Below, piece after piece: positions 25,677-34,310 of a DNA stretch of 43,153 bases. The DNA comes from Oscillospiraceae bacterium (GTDB taxonomy: Bacteria; Bacillota; Clostridia; Oscillospirales; CAG-272). Under the pieces are notes generated by a model. It was given only the letters and a program-made list of their open reading frames with translations, did no database searches and was not told the DNA's origin. Location of the stretch: the NCBI GenBank assembly GCA_015065175.1, contig SVQV01000006.1, positions 1 through 43,153 on the forward strand, written 5' to 3'. Positions within the stretch are counted from its first letter, which is position 1, and every line of letters begins with the position of its first letter. The translations under genes and the position numbers were made by a program.

Positions 25677-27904
25677 AGTGCCTCGTGGAAGGTACGGCTG
25701 ATAACCTCTCTCTGCTGCTCGCGTGAGAGCTTGTTGAAGTTTACCGCATAACCGGAAACACGGATAGTGAGATTGGGATATTCTTCGGGGTTTTCGTATG
25801 CCCTCATAAGAGTTTCTCTGTTCAATACGTTTACGTTGATATGGTGAGCATTTTTCGCAAAATATCCGTCGAGAATGCTAACGAGATTATCAACTCGCTC
25901 CTCTTCGCTCTTTCCAAGCGCGTCGGGAGTTATAGAGAATGTGTTTGAAATTCCGTCGCGGCAGTCCTCATAGCTGAGCTTAGCTACCGAGTTAAGAGAT
26001 GCGAGCGCTCCGTTTTCTTCACGGTTGTGCATAGGATTAGCTCCGGGAGCAAAGGGCTCGGATGCCTTTCTTCCGTCGGGAGTAGAGCCCGTATTTTTTC
26101 CGTACATAACATTAGATGTGATAGTTAAAACAGAGAGCGTGTGCTTTGCGTTGCGGTATGTAGGAGTTTTGCGAAGCTCTGTTATAAACAGGTGAGTAAG
26201 CTCCTTGGCCAGAAGGTCAACTCTGTCATCGTCGTTTCCGAATTTTGGGAAGTCTCCTGAGGTTTCGAAGTCTGTAATGAATCCGTTATCGTCCTTTATA
26301 GGAGAAACCTTGGCATACTTAATTGCGCTGAGCGAGTCGGCGACTACAGAAAGTCCCGCAATTCCAAAAGCCATAAGACGCTCGACATCTGTATCGTGAA
26401 GCGCCATCTGTATTTTTTCATACGCATATTTATCATGCATATAGTGGATCACGTTCATCGTGTTTACATACAGATGAGACAACCACGAAATGTATATTTT
26501 GTATCTCTCAAATACAGTGTCAAAGTCTAATTTCTTCGCGTCAAGCACAGGCATTTGAGGTCCTATATGAATATCTGTCGTGGTATCATATCCGCCGTTT
26601 ATGGCTATAAGCAGAAGCTTTGCCAGGTTGCAGCGTGCGCCGAAGAATTGCATCTGCTTGCCTATAGTCATAGCTGAAACGCAGCAGGCTATAGCATAGT
26701 CGTCTCCGTGATGTGGGCGCATAATATCATCGTTTTCGTACTGTATGGAGTCTGTATCTGCCGAAACCTTGGCACAGAATTTCTTGAAGCCCTCAGGGAG
26801 CTGCTGAGACCAGAGAATAGTAAGATTAGGCTCGGGGGAGGAGCCCAATGTGTAAAGCGTGTTGAGAATACGGAAGCTGCTCTTTGTTACAAGCGTTCTT
26901 CCGTCATTTCCCATTCCTCCTACAGCTTCGGTTATCCACATGGGATCTCCGCCGAAAAGCTCATTGTATTCGGGTGTACGGAGATGGCGCGCGAGACGGA
27001 GCTTGATAACGAAATCATCAAGTATCTCCTGCGCCGTTTCTTCGGTGAGTATTCCGTTTTCAATATCACGCTCTATGTAAATATCGAAGAATGTGGCTAC
27101 ACGTCCGAGCGACATAGCCGCGCCGTTTTGCTCTTTTATAGCGGCGAGATAAGCAAAATAAGTCCACTGAACAGCCTCTTTCGCGTTCTTTGCGGGAGCG
27201 CTTATATCAAAGCCGTACATAGCTGCCATTTCCTTAAGATAACCCAAGAATAATATCTGGCGGAAAAGCTCCTCGCTCTGCTTTATGTTATCTGCTGTGA
27301 ATTCGCCCTTGTCAAGTGACGCCTTGTCCTTCTTTTTTTCTTCTACAAGTCTGTCTATACCGTAAAGCGCAACTCTGCGGTAGTCGCCTATAATTCTTCC
27401 TCGTCCGTATGCGTCGGGCAGGCCTGTGATAACATGACATCTGCGTGCGAGGCGCATCTCCTCGCTGTATGTGCGGAAAACGCCGTCATTGTGTGTTGTG
27501 CGGTAGCGGAATTCTTCCTCTATTTTGTCGCCGAGCTTGTATCCGTATGCGGCGCATGCCTGACGCGCCATTCTTATTCCGCCAAATGGATTTACGCCTC
27601 TTTTCAAAGGGCTGTCGGTCTGCAATCCGACGATTATCTCATTATCCTTATCAACATATCCGGGCGCATAGCTTGTAAGGGAAGTGACAGTCTCGGTGTC
27701 GATATCCAAAACACCGCCGTTTTTGCGCTCGGCTTTAAAAAGCTCGTTTACCTTTTGCATTATATTTTTGGTGCGTTCGGTAGCCGAACATAGAAAAGAG
27801 CCGTCGCCTTTATATTCCTTGTAGTTTGTCTGGATAAAATCACGTACATTGATCTCATTCTGCCAAACACCCGGATTGAAGCCATTCCAGTTTTCGTGTG
27901 TCAT
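25673..27904 (-). CDS. pflB: Formate C-acetyltransferase (pyruvate formate-lyase)
   Basis: PflB splits pyruvate with CoA into acetyl-CoA and formate in anaerobic fermentation. The adjacent catalytic cysteines C407-C408 lie in AIACCVSAM, and the glycyl radical site is G718 in RVSGYAVNF. Length 743 agrees with E. coli PflB (760). The start ATG 27904 has an ideal AGGAGG. The 5' leader carries a ZTP riboswitch and terminator, so expression depends on ZTP, i.e. on 10-formyl-tetrahydrofolate shortage, since formate feeds that pool. pflA follows directly. Confidence 0.97.
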   Translation of the reverse strand: MTHENWNGFNPGVWQNEINVRDFIQTNYKEYKGDGSFLCSATERTKNIMQKVNELFKAERKNGGVLDIDTETVTSLTSYAPGYVDKDNEIIVGLQTDSPLKRGVNPFGGIRMARQACAAYGYKLGDKIEEEFRYRTTHNDGVFRTYSEEMRLARRCHVITGLPDAYGRGRIIGDYRRVALYGIDRLVEEKKKDKASLDKGEFTADNIKQSEELFRQILFLGYLKEMAAMYGFDISAPAKNAKEAVQWTYFAYLAAIKEQNGAAMSLGRVATFFDIYIERDIENGILTEETAQEILDDFVIKLRLARHLRTPEYNELFGGDPMWITEAVGGMGNDGRTLVTKSSFRILNTLYTLGSSPEPNLTILWSQQLPEGFKKFCAKVSADTDSIQYENDDIMRPHHGDDYAIACCVSAMTIGKQMQFFGARCNLAKLLLIAINGGYDTTTDIHIGPQMPVLDAKKLDFDTVFERYKIYISWLSHLYVNTMNVIHYMHDKYAYEKIQMALHDTDVERLMAFGIAGLSVVADSLSAIKYAKVSPIKDDNGFITDFETSGDFPKFGNDDDRVDLLAKELTHLFITELRKTPTYRNAKHTLSVLTITSNVMYGKNTGSTPDGRKASEPFAPGANPMHNREENGALASLNSVAKLSYEDCRDGISNTFSITPDALGKSEEERVDNLVSILDGYFAKNAHHINVNVLNRETLMRAYENPEEYPNLTIRVSGYAVNFNKLSREQQREVISRTFHEAL

Positions 27905-27942
27905 TATATATCCTCCTGAAATTCATAATAGTCCTTGTAATC

Positions 27943-27982
27943 AAAAAGGGCAAAACAGCTTCTTTACAAAACTGTTTTGCCC
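27943..27982 (-). terminator. Riboswitch-controlled terminator before pflB
   Basis: On the minus strand GGGCAAAACAG (27982-27972) pairs perfectly with CTGTTTTGCCC (27958-27948), followed by a five-T run (27947-27943). Its 5' arm shares bases with the conserved CTGGGC end of the ZTP aptamer, so folding of the aptamer and the terminator should exclude each other, an ON-switch arrangement. Confidence 0.88.
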
Positions 27983-28046
27983 AGACGGTCGGCTGATAAC
28001 TTTGCATTCCCCTGCGGTGATCCGCATTATCCGTCAGTTATGCAAA
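27978..28046 (-). ncRNA. ZTP riboswitch (pfl motif) upstream of pflB
   Basis: The minus strand carries the full aptamer order: P1 arm TTTGCAT (28046-28040), ACTGACGG (the conserved GACUGGCG-like bulge), a P2 hairpin TGCGG-ATCA-CCGCA, GGGGA, the second P1 arm ATGCAAA, a linker, and CCGTCTGGGC (27988-27979), which matches the conserved CCGNCUGGGC. ZTP binding lets transcription continue through the overlapping terminator. The motif was originally named after this gene association. I identify it by consensus recall and pairing, not by a covariance search. Confidence 0.9.
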
Positions 28047-28068
28047 GACAACTTATTATTACAGTTAT

Positions 28069-28097
28069 ATTATATAAAATCTTTTTTTGTTTGTCAA
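28069..28097 (-). promoter_or_regulatory. Promoter of the pflB-pflA operon
   Basis: On the minus strand TTGACA (28097-28092), a 17-bp spacer and TATAAT (28074-28069) are both consensus. Transcription should begin near 28062 and run into the ZTP riboswitch. This -10 lacks the TGn extension seen in most other promoters here. Confidence 0.85.
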
Positions 28098-28124
28098 TAG
28101 CTAAATTATAAATTTTATATAATT

Positions 28125-28901
28125 TTAAATTCTGTCCTGCTTTTTGCTTATAACCTTGTCTTTTAACCGTTTAATTCTTTCATATTCATTTTTCCACAAG
28201 CGCTTCAGCTGCTTTTTATGACCGCATAGCTTCTCGGGGCAGCTTTTACAGGAAAGGCACTCGTTTGTAGAAGCATAAAAACGCTTGGGGTGAAGTCTGT
28301 AAGTGATTTCCCAACGCACGAGCAGAATAATTGACATAGCGAGCAGTGAATACGTGAAAAACGAAGGCAGAAACAAAAAGGGGGTAAACATCATAGCGTA
28401 ATCCCAATTATATATTCTGCAAGCGGCGCAACACTTATTCTTGAGCATCCAGCTTTGAAAGGGGCAGAAGAACAAAATGCATATCATATCGCAAACAGAA
28501 TAGAAAAGAGCTATAAGTATCAGAACTTCCTTTTCTATTATTCCTGTATAATATAAAATCGCAATTCCTCCGTTGAGTGCTGCCCAGAATGCAATTACCG
28601 ATAACGTACGCCACCATTGATGCTCTTCTGTGATGCTTTCACACTCGGTAGGAGTATAATTTTTCTTGAACTGCTTTTGGCAGCCCATGCTTTCATATTT
28701 TGAAGGGAAGAACCGAAGTACCATTTCGAGAGCAAAATCGATCCAGATAATTCCCAGAATAACCGGTGCCCATTTTTCCAGAGCATGAAGCTTGATGAAA
28801 ATAAAGTTAGTGATGGCGGTTAAAAAAAGTATTGAGCGAAATATAAGCTTGAAATAGTGTATAGCGGAAATCCTTGATATACTTATCCCTTTAATGCGCA
28901 T
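28125..28901 (-). CDS. Uncharacterised polytopic membrane protein with conserved-looking cysteine motifs
   Basis: I do not recognise a named family with a known function, although similar proteins are common in Clostridia as far as I recall. The 258-residue protein (from ATG 28901) has about five transmembrane helices (about 18-36, 46-64, 99-119, 123-146, 169-196). A loop CPFQSWMLKNKCCAACRIYNW carries C146, C157, C158 and C161. A cytoplasmic-type basic tail carries CxxCxxCxxxxC (C215, C218, C221, C226) and then a Lys/Arg-rich coiled segment. The cysteines suggest metal or Fe-S binding. An in-frame ATG at 28952 overlaps htpG. The real start has no clear SD. It lies 16 bases after htpG and is probably cotranscribed with it. 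Confidence 0.65.
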   Translation of the reverse strand: MRIKGISISRISAIHYFKLIFRSILFLTAITNFIFIKLHALEKWAPVILGIIWIDFALEMVLRFFPSKYESMGCQKQFKKNYTPTECESITEEHQWWRTLSVIAFWAALNGGIAILYYTGIIEKEVLILIALFYSVCDMICILFFCPFQSWMLKNKCCAACRIYNWDYAMMFTPFLFLPSFFTYSLLAMSIILLVRWEITYRLHPKRFYASTNECLSCKSCPEKLCGHKKQLKRLWKNEYERIKRLKDKVISKKQDRI

Positions 28902-28917
28902 AATCACAGTACAGGTA

Positions 28918-30813
28918 TTATTCAACCATAAGCTCACACACAAGCGAAGCAAGCTCGGAAGGATCGTTTAAAGAAAGACCGCTTATGAGTCGCGCGTTAG
29001 AATAGATAATTTTACTGTATTTTGCAAGCTTATCTTTATCCTCGGAGTAAAGAGATTTGAGCTTTTCGGAAATAGGATGATTGAGGTTAAGCTCAAGAAC
29101 AAGCTCTGCCTTTATCTGATTTTCTTCCGCCCCGGGCATTCTGTTAAGTGTTTTTTCCATAGTTACCGATATTTCACCTTCACTCGAAAGGGTAGCAGGG
29201 TGATTTCCGAGAGTGGAGGAAAATCTTACGCTGTGAAGGCTTTCGCCGATGCTTTCCTTTATAAAGTCGAGCATTTCCTTAGAGGCTTCGTTTTCCTTTT
29301 TAAGAGCTTCCTTTTCCTCGTCTGTTGAAATATCGAGGTTTTCCTTGCATACGTTAAGGAACTCCTTATCCTCGTATGTGTGGAGTATCTGTAATGCGAA
29401 TTCGTCAACATCCTCTGTAAGATACAAAACCTCATATCCGCGCGAAATTACGGATTCTACCTGAGGGAGCAGAGAAATCTTTTCTATACTGTCGCCTGTC
29501 GCGAAATATATCTTCTTCTGTTCCTCTGTCATATTGGATACGTATTCGTGCAGAGTTACGAGCTTTTTCTCTTTTGAGGACTTAAACATGAGCAGATCCT
29601 GCAAAACAGATTTATGCATACCGTAATCACTGTAAAGACCCCACTTTAGCTGTGTGCCGAAAGCAGTGTAGAATTTCTCATATCCCTCACGGTCGGAGTC
29701 AAGCATCTTCTTAAGCTCTGCCGCTATCTTCTTTTCTACCGATTTTGCGATAGCCTTGAGCTGTCTGTCCTGCTGAAGCATTTCACGGGAAATATTTAGC
29801 GAGAGATCAGACGAATCAACGAGACCGTGAACGAAGCTGAAATAATCAGGAAGCAGATCCTTACATTTTTCCATTATCATAACGCCGCTTGAATATAACT
29901 GCAAGCCCTTTTCGAAATTCTTGCTGTAATAGTCAAAGGGGGCGTGAGAGGGAATAAAGAGCATAGCCTCAAAGCTTACGCCGCCCTCTGCTTTTTGGCG
30001 GATGGTTTTCAATGGTGCTTCATAATCATAGTATTTTTCTTTATAGAAATTAGCGTATTCTTCTTCCGTGACCTCGGAGTCGGGCTTCTTCCAGAGAGGA
30101 ATCATGCTGTTGAGAGTCTCGTCCTCTGTTACCTTTTCATACTCGTCCTTTGAGCCTTCTTTAAGCTGCTCGTTTTCGGTAAGCATACGGATAGGATATC
30201 TTATATAGTCGCTGTATTTCTTGATAAGCATGCGGAGCTTGTATTCCTCAAGAAATTCACTGTACTTTTCATCTTCGGTGTCTGCCTTGATATAAAGTGT
30301 TATAACAGTGCCTTCCTCTGCCTTTTCGCAAGGGGAGATTGTATAGCCGTCAGCACCCTCGGATTCCCAGACATATGCCTCATCCGCACCGTGAGCGCGG
30401 CTCTCGACGGTTATTTTGTCAGAAACCATAAAAGCGGAGTAGAAGCCGACACCAAACTGTCCTATTATATCTATTTCTTCTTTATCCTTGTTTTCGGGAT
30501 TGTTCTTGAAGTCAAAGGATCCGCTCTTTGCAATAACGCCTAAATTATTGTCAAGCTCATCCTTCGTCATTCCGCATCCGTTGTCGGTTATCTTGAGAGT
30601 TCTTGTCTCTTTGTCCGGGGTAAGACGTATCTCATAATCGTTTCTCGATTTGTTTGAAGTGCCGTCTGTAAGAGAAGCAAAATAGCTCTTGTCTATTGCA
30701 TCGCTTGCGTTTGATATAAGCTCACGAAGAAAGATCTCCTTGTTTGTATAAATGGAGTTGACCATCATATCGAGAAGCTTTTTGGATTCTGTTTTGAATT
30801 GTTTTTTAGCCAT
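28918..30813 (-). CDS. htpG: Molecular chaperone HtpG (bacterial Hsp90)
   Basis: HtpG is an ATP-dependent dimeric chaperone. The 631-residue protein starts with the N-terminal ATPase signature NKEIFLRELISNASDAIDK and has GCGMT and GQFGVGFYSAFMV for nucleotide and lid contacts. The middle domain carries the SREMLQQDR segment. The C-terminal dimerisation domain is complete. A CIRCE element sits on the promoter, so HrcA probably represses it until heat or protein stress. In Bacillus subtilis htpG is not under HrcA, so this differs. A Cys-rich membrane protein follows in the same direction. Confidence 0.97.
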   Translation of the reverse strand: MAKKQFKTESKKLLDMMVNSIYTNKEIFLRELISNASDAIDKSYFASLTDGTSNKSRNDYEIRLTPDKETRTLKITDNGCGMTKDELDNNLGVIAKSGSFDFKNNPENKDKEEIDIIGQFGVGFYSAFMVSDKITVESRAHGADEAYVWESEGADGYTISPCEKAEEGTVITLYIKADTEDEKYSEFLEEYKLRMLIKKYSDYIRYPIRMLTENEQLKEGSKDEYEKVTEDETLNSMIPLWKKPDSEVTEEEYANFYKEKYYDYEAPLKTIRQKAEGGVSFEAMLFIPSHAPFDYYSKNFEKGLQLYSSGVMIMEKCKDLLPDYFSFVHGLVDSSDLSLNISREMLQQDRQLKAIAKSVEKKIAAELKKMLDSDREGYEKFYTAFGTQLKWGLYSDYGMHKSVLQDLLMFKSSKEKKLVTLHEYVSNMTEEQKKIYFATGDSIEKISLLPQVESVISRGYEVLYLTEDVDEFALQILHTYEDKEFLNVCKENLDISTDEEKEALKKENEASKEMLDFIKESIGESLHSVRFSSTLGNHPATLSSEGEISVTMEKTLNRMPGAEENQIKAELVLELNLNHPISEKLKSLYSEDKDKLAKYSKIIYSNARLISGLSLNDPSELASLVCELMVE

Positions 30814-30856
30814 TTTTTTGTACCTCTTGAAATACTGTTATTGATTTGATGGTTAT

Positions 30857-30899
30857 ATTATAGCACTTGGTTTTAGCACTGTCAATAGCAGAGTGCTAA
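30857..30899 (-). promoter_or_regulatory. CIRCE operator overlapping the htpG promoter
   Basis: TTAGCACTG-N9-GAGTGCTAA (30873-30899) matches the 9-9-9 CIRCE consensus with one mismatch. Read on the minus strand, the -35 box TTGACA (30885-30880) lies inside CIRCE, followed by a 17-bp spacer and TATAAT (30862-30857) with extended -10 TGC. HrcA binding would therefore cover the -35 region. The operator identification is from consensus; hrcA itself is not in the window. Confidence 0.92.
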
Positions 30900-30934
30900 T
30901 TTTTTGTGTTTTTTATATTAACGCATTATATATA

Positions 30935-30969
30935 ACAAAACAGAGCCTTTGTCAGACAAAAGCTCTGTT
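30935..30969 (-). terminator. Terminator of tRNA-Leu
   Basis: On the minus strand a 14-bp stem (30969-30956 with 30952-30939, one G-U pair) and a 3-base loop are followed by a T-rich tail. It begins 4 bases after the encoded CCA end and ends before the htpG promoter. Confidence 0.8.
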
Positions 30970-30972
30970 CGT

Positions 30973-31059
30973 TGGTGCCGGTGATCGGGGTCGAACCGAT
31001 ACGGTATCGCTACCACTGGATTTTGAGTCCAGCACGTCTGCCAATTCCATCACACCGGC
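30973..31059 (-). tRNA. tRNA-Leu (anticodon CAA)
   Basis: A class II tRNA with long variable arm on the minus strand. The acceptor stem GCCGGTG pairs with CACCGGC, the D-arm carries GGAATTGGCAGAC, the anticodon stem CTGGA/TCCAG holds the loop CTCAAAA (anticodon CAA, reads UUG), and the T-arm has GGTTCGACCCC-type sequence. Discriminator A and CCA are encoded. Its own promoter is TTGATT (31111-31106), 17-bp spacer, TATAAT (31088-31083) with extended TGC, and the terminator follows at 30935-30969. Confidence 0.96.
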
Positions 31060-31082
31060 ATATACTGTTTTGCAACGTTGAA

Positions 31083-31111
31083 ATTATAGCATATTAAAAA
31101 ACAAAAATCAA
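31083..31111 (-). promoter_or_regulatory. Promoter of tRNA-Leu
   Basis: On the minus strand TTGATT (31111-31106), a 17-bp spacer and TATAAT (31088-31083), preceded by TGC. It is divergent from the promoter of the gene at 31296. The rest of 31112-31226 is A/T homopolymer-rich with no gene. Confidence 0.8.
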
Positions 31112-31226
31112 GCCTTTTTTCAAAAAAAATATAAAAAAATTTTTAGTATTCGTGTTATAATTACGTTTTTTTATTGAAAAACAGCCTGAAAAATTAAAAT
31201 CCTTCAATAAAAATGAAGAAAAAATA

Positions 31227-31255
31227 TTGATATACCCAAAAAAATATTGTATAAT
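31227..31255 (+). promoter_or_regulatory. Promoter of the prephenate-dehydratase-like gene
   Basis: TTGATA (31227-31232), a 17-bp spacer and TATAAT (31250-31255). The start codon follows about 40 bases later. Confidence 0.75.
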
Positions 31256-31295
31256 ATATTATTATAATAATTTATGATGTTCGGAGATTTATATT

Positions 31296-32258
31296 GTGTC
31301 AGAGAAAAGCTGGATGGATTATAAAATGAAGAACGATAATATGCAGTCGGTTAAGGCTGAAAAAAACGCAGAAATTCTTTCCGCGCAGGCTTCAAAGCTT
31401 TCTTCTGAATTTGAAAAGAGGCTGGCACATCTGTCGGAGCTTTCGTCATACTTAAATATTTCTGATGTTACCGATGATCCGAACGAATATCTTACTCTGG
31501 TCTTTAAAGAGCTGTATTCTTACGGAAATAAATTTAATTTTCATTCCGAGCTTCTGTCCGAGAATAAAAGGACGGTTTCCGAGGGCTTGAATTCTCTATA
31601 TGACTTTGATCGCGCGGTTTTGGCGGAAAATGTAGTAAAGAAATGGGAAGAAGCGAACGGTGAGGCTATGGATATAATGCTTCTGTTAAACGGCTCCGAG
31701 TTTTCAGGGGGACGCATTTCCTATGTAAAAAACCGATATTCCGACAAGGCGTTCGACATTCTTTCACCTTGTGTCGATGACAGTAAATTTCTGTATGCTC
31801 AGAATTTCCAATCAGTCTGCGAGGACATAACTCACGGCTTTTCGGAATACGGGATATTACCGCTCTCGGATATGCATGGCGGAATAGAAACAGTAAACAG
31901 ATTGCTTTCTGTCTATGAGCTTAAGATATGTGCCGTATGTGATATAATTACTCAGGATGATAATACAACACGCTTTGCTTTGGTCTCCGACAGGCTCTGT
32001 GTAAATTTAGAAGCGGAAAACAGATATTTTTCTTTTTCCTTCAATTCGGAGGAGCCTTATAAAATGCGCTCTGTTCTTTACGCCGCCGAGCTGTACGGAC
32101 TGTCCCTTTACGGTATGAAGGTCACTCCGTCTTATTCGGGCAGCTCGAATTATAAATTCACGTTCAGGGAGAACAGCGGAGACTTGGTTGCTTTATTTGT
32201 TTACTTAAAGCTTTTTTTACCTCAGTTTTTAATTAACGGAATTTATTTTGAAATTTAA
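31296..32258 (+). CDS. Degenerate prephenate-dehydratase/ACT-like protein, probably non-catalytic
   Basis: The 320-residue protein resembles a truncated P-protein. Residues about 140-218 align with the first lobe of prephenate dehydratase (RISYVKNRYSDKAF for the VxYxGPxGxYSxxA start; YGILPLSDMHGGIETVNRLL for the VPIENSxxGSV block). TRF (225-227) keeps the conserved dehydratase motif. Residues 243-320 look like the ACT regulatory domain (VLYAAELYGLSLYGMK). But the roughly 85-residue second lobe is absent, ENS is replaced by SDM, and the ACT GAL and ESRP motifs are lost. The helical N-terminus (about 20-90) could be a decayed chorismate mutase. Start GTG 31296 has GGAG. The assignment rests on remembered family motifs. 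Confidence 0.6.
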   Translation: MSEKSWMDYKMKNDNMQSVKAEKNAEILSAQASKLSSEFEKRLAHLSELSSYLNISDVTDDPNEYLTLVFKELYSYGNKFNFHSELLSENKRTVSEGLNSLYDFDRAVLAENVVKKWEEANGEAMDIMLLLNGSEFSGGRISYVKNRYSDKAFDILSPCVDDSKFLYAQNFQSVCEDITHGFSEYGILPLSDMHGGIETVNRLLSVYELKICAVCDIITQDDNTTRFALVSDRLCVNLEAENRYFSFSFNSEEPYKMRSVLYAAELYGLSLYGMKVTPSYSGSSNYKFTFRENSGDLVALFVYLKLFLPQFLINGIYFEI

Positions 32259-32277
32259 ATGAAAGGGACATATTTGT

Positions 32278-32538
32278 ATGATAAAGGAATTAAAATATAA
32301 AACAAGGGGCACTTGCTCACGTGAAATAGATGTAACCCTTGACGGAGACGTAATAGTTGACGTAAAGTTCGTTGCGGGTTGCTCGGGAAACACCTCAGGC
32401 GTTTCCGCACTTGTTCGCGGGATGAAAGCAGAGGATGCAATAAAAAGACTGAAGGGAATAAAATGCGGATTTAAAAACACATCCTGTCCCGATCAGCTCG
32501 CTATCGCATTGGAGCAGTGCTTGAAATCAGATTCTTAA
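32278..32538 (+). CDS. TSCPD-domain protein (TIGR03905 type)
   Basis: A short 86-residue protein containing NTSCPDQLA, the signature that names the TSCPD domain, which also occurs at the C-terminus of some class II ribonucleotide reductases. Cysteines C13, C35, C63 and C70 suggest a metal or Fe-S site. The free-standing family is widespread in Clostridia, and its function is not established. It has an adequate SD (AAAGGGA) and follows the preceding gene by 19 bases. Confidence 0.88.
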   Translation: MIKELKYKTRGTCSREIDVTLDGDVIVDVKFVAGCSGNTSGVSALVRGMKAEDAIKRLKGIKCGFKNTSCPDQLAIALEQCLKSDS

Positions 32539-32550
32539 TAGGAGATTTTC

Positions 32551-34272
32551 ATGAATTATACACAAGAATATGAAAGATGGTTAAATTCTCCCGTTTTATC
32601 AAAAGCAGAAAAAGATGAACTCTTGAACATCAAGGACGAAGAAACAAAGGAACTTTGCTTCGGATCTTCTATGAAATTCGGGACGGCAGGACTCCGTTCT
32701 ACCATGAATTTAGGTCCCGCCTGTATGAATGTCTATACAGTCGCGCAGACGACACAGGGAATAGCCGAGCTTATAAAGACGGAAAACGGAGCGGAACGCG
32801 GAGTTGCCATAGCTTATGACAGCCGTAATAACTCCGAGCTTTTTGCGCATACATGCGCAGAGGTGCTTGCCGCCAACAAAATTAAAGTGTATGTGTTCGA
32901 TGATATCCGTCCGACCCCCGAGCTTTCCTTTGCGGTAAGAGAGCTTTCCTGTATAGCGGGAATAAATATCACAGCTTCTCATAACCCGAAGGAATATAAC
33001 GGTTATAAAGCATATTGGGAGGACGGAGCGCAGATATCTCCCGAGCAGGCAAAGACGGTCAGCTCGGCATCCGAAAAAATAGATGTTCTGGGCGGAGCCT
33101 CTAAAATTGACTTCGCCTACGGAGTAAAAAGCGGAATAATTCAAATTCTTGGAAAAGAATTTGACGATAAATACCTCTCCGCCGTCATGTCTACATCCAT
33201 AAACAGAGAGCTTTTTGAAAAAGCGGGCGACGAGCTGAAAATAGTTTATACGCCCCTTCACGGCGCAGGGCGAACTCTTGTTCCCGAGGTCTTGCGCAGA
33301 GTCGGACTTAAGCATATTTATACGGTGGATGCGCAGATGAACGCCGACGGCAATTTTCCTACAGTGAAAAAGCCCAACCCCGAATATGCCGATGTTTTTG
33401 CGCTTGGAATTGAAATAGCGGAAAAAGAGGGAAGCGACCTCGTTATAGCTACCGACCCCGACGCCGACAGAGTAGGCGTTATGAGCAGAACAAAGTCGGG
33501 TGCTTTCGAGACTATAAGCGGTAACCAAATGGGTGCGCTTTTGCTTGATTACGTTATAAGCGCAAGACGTGAAAAGGAAGCTCTTAAAAAAGGCGCATAT
33601 GCCGTAAAATCTATCGTTTCCACCGATATGGCTTCAAAAATTGCAGAGGTCAACGGAATAAAGCTTCACGACGTACTTACAGGTTTTAAATATATCGGCG
33701 AGGTAATAAAGAATTATGAAACCGATAAAAAAGAAGGCGAGTTCATCTTCGGCTTTGAGGAGAGCTACGGATATCTTTTCGGAAGCTATGCAAGAGACAA
33801 GGATGCTGTCGGCGCCACTATGATGATATGTGAAATGACCGCATATTATAAAACGAAGAATATGACGCTTTCGGATGCGCTCGAAGCACTCTATTCAAAA
33901 TACGGCTTGTACGGAGAAGAGATGACCGATATTTATATGGAAGGTCTCGACGGAATAGAGCGCAGAAGGAAAACAATGCAGGCATTAAGAGATGAGCCGC
34001 CTGTGGACATAGGAAACAGCAAGGTCATATCTATAGGAGATTATGACGAGGGATACGTTCATTTTCTCGATGACGGCAGAAAAGAACCCACAGGGCTTAT
34101 AAAGAGCGACGTTTTGTATTACACTCTTGAAAACGGTGACAAGGTCATTGTACGTCCGTCGGGTACCGAGCCTAAGATAAAAATATACTTCCTTGCTCAC
34201 GGCGACGATAAAGTGCTGCTTGAAGAAAAGATACAGGCATATAAAAAGGATGCAGAGGGCTTTGCAAAATAA
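32551..34272 (+). CDS. pgcA: Phosphoglucomutase/phosphomannomutase family phospho-sugar mutase
   Basis: The enzyme interconverts glucose-1-phosphate and glucose-6-phosphate (alpha-D-phosphohexomutase superfamily). The phosphoserine is S143 in ITASHNP, the metal site is DPDADRVG, KFGTAGLR is at the start of the fold, and RPSGTEPKIK is the C-terminal phosphate-binding motif. Length 573 matches the long PgcA type rather than the 450-residue GlmM. It would connect glycogen made or broken by the glg cluster to glycolysis. SD AGGAG. The gene follows the TSCPD protein by 12 bases. Confidence 0.93.
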   Translation: MNYTQEYERWLNSPVLSKAEKDELLNIKDEETKELCFGSSMKFGTAGLRSTMNLGPACMNVYTVAQTTQGIAELIKTENGAERGVAIAYDSRNNSELFAHTCAEVLAANKIKVYVFDDIRPTPELSFAVRELSCIAGINITASHNPKEYNGYKAYWEDGAQISPEQAKTVSSASEKIDVLGGASKIDFAYGVKSGIIQILGKEFDDKYLSAVMSTSINRELFEKAGDELKIVYTPLHGAGRTLVPEVLRRVGLKHIYTVDAQMNADGNFPTVKKPNPEYADVFALGIEIAEKEGSDLVIATDPDADRVGVMSRTKSGAFETISGNQMGALLLDYVISARREKEALKKGAYAVKSIVSTDMASKIAEVNGIKLHDVLTGFKYIGEVIKNYETDKKEGEFIFGFEESYGYLFGSYARDKDAVGATMMICEMTAYYKTKNMTLSDALEALYSKYGLYGEEMTDIYMEGLDGIERRRKTMQALRDEPPVDIGNSKVISIGDYDEGYVHFLDDGRKEPTGLIKSDVLYYTLENGDKVIVRPSGTEPKIKIYFLAHGDDKVLLEEKIQAYKKDAEGFAK

Positions 34273-34310
34273 AAAAGCCCATAAAAAAGAAAGGATAATA
34301 GGTTAAAAAC

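Noticed and set aside
30893-31081. A short plus-strand open frame translating to GDRGRTDT-type peptide
   Set aside because: It is the reverse side of tRNA-Leu, a well-known false protein pattern.
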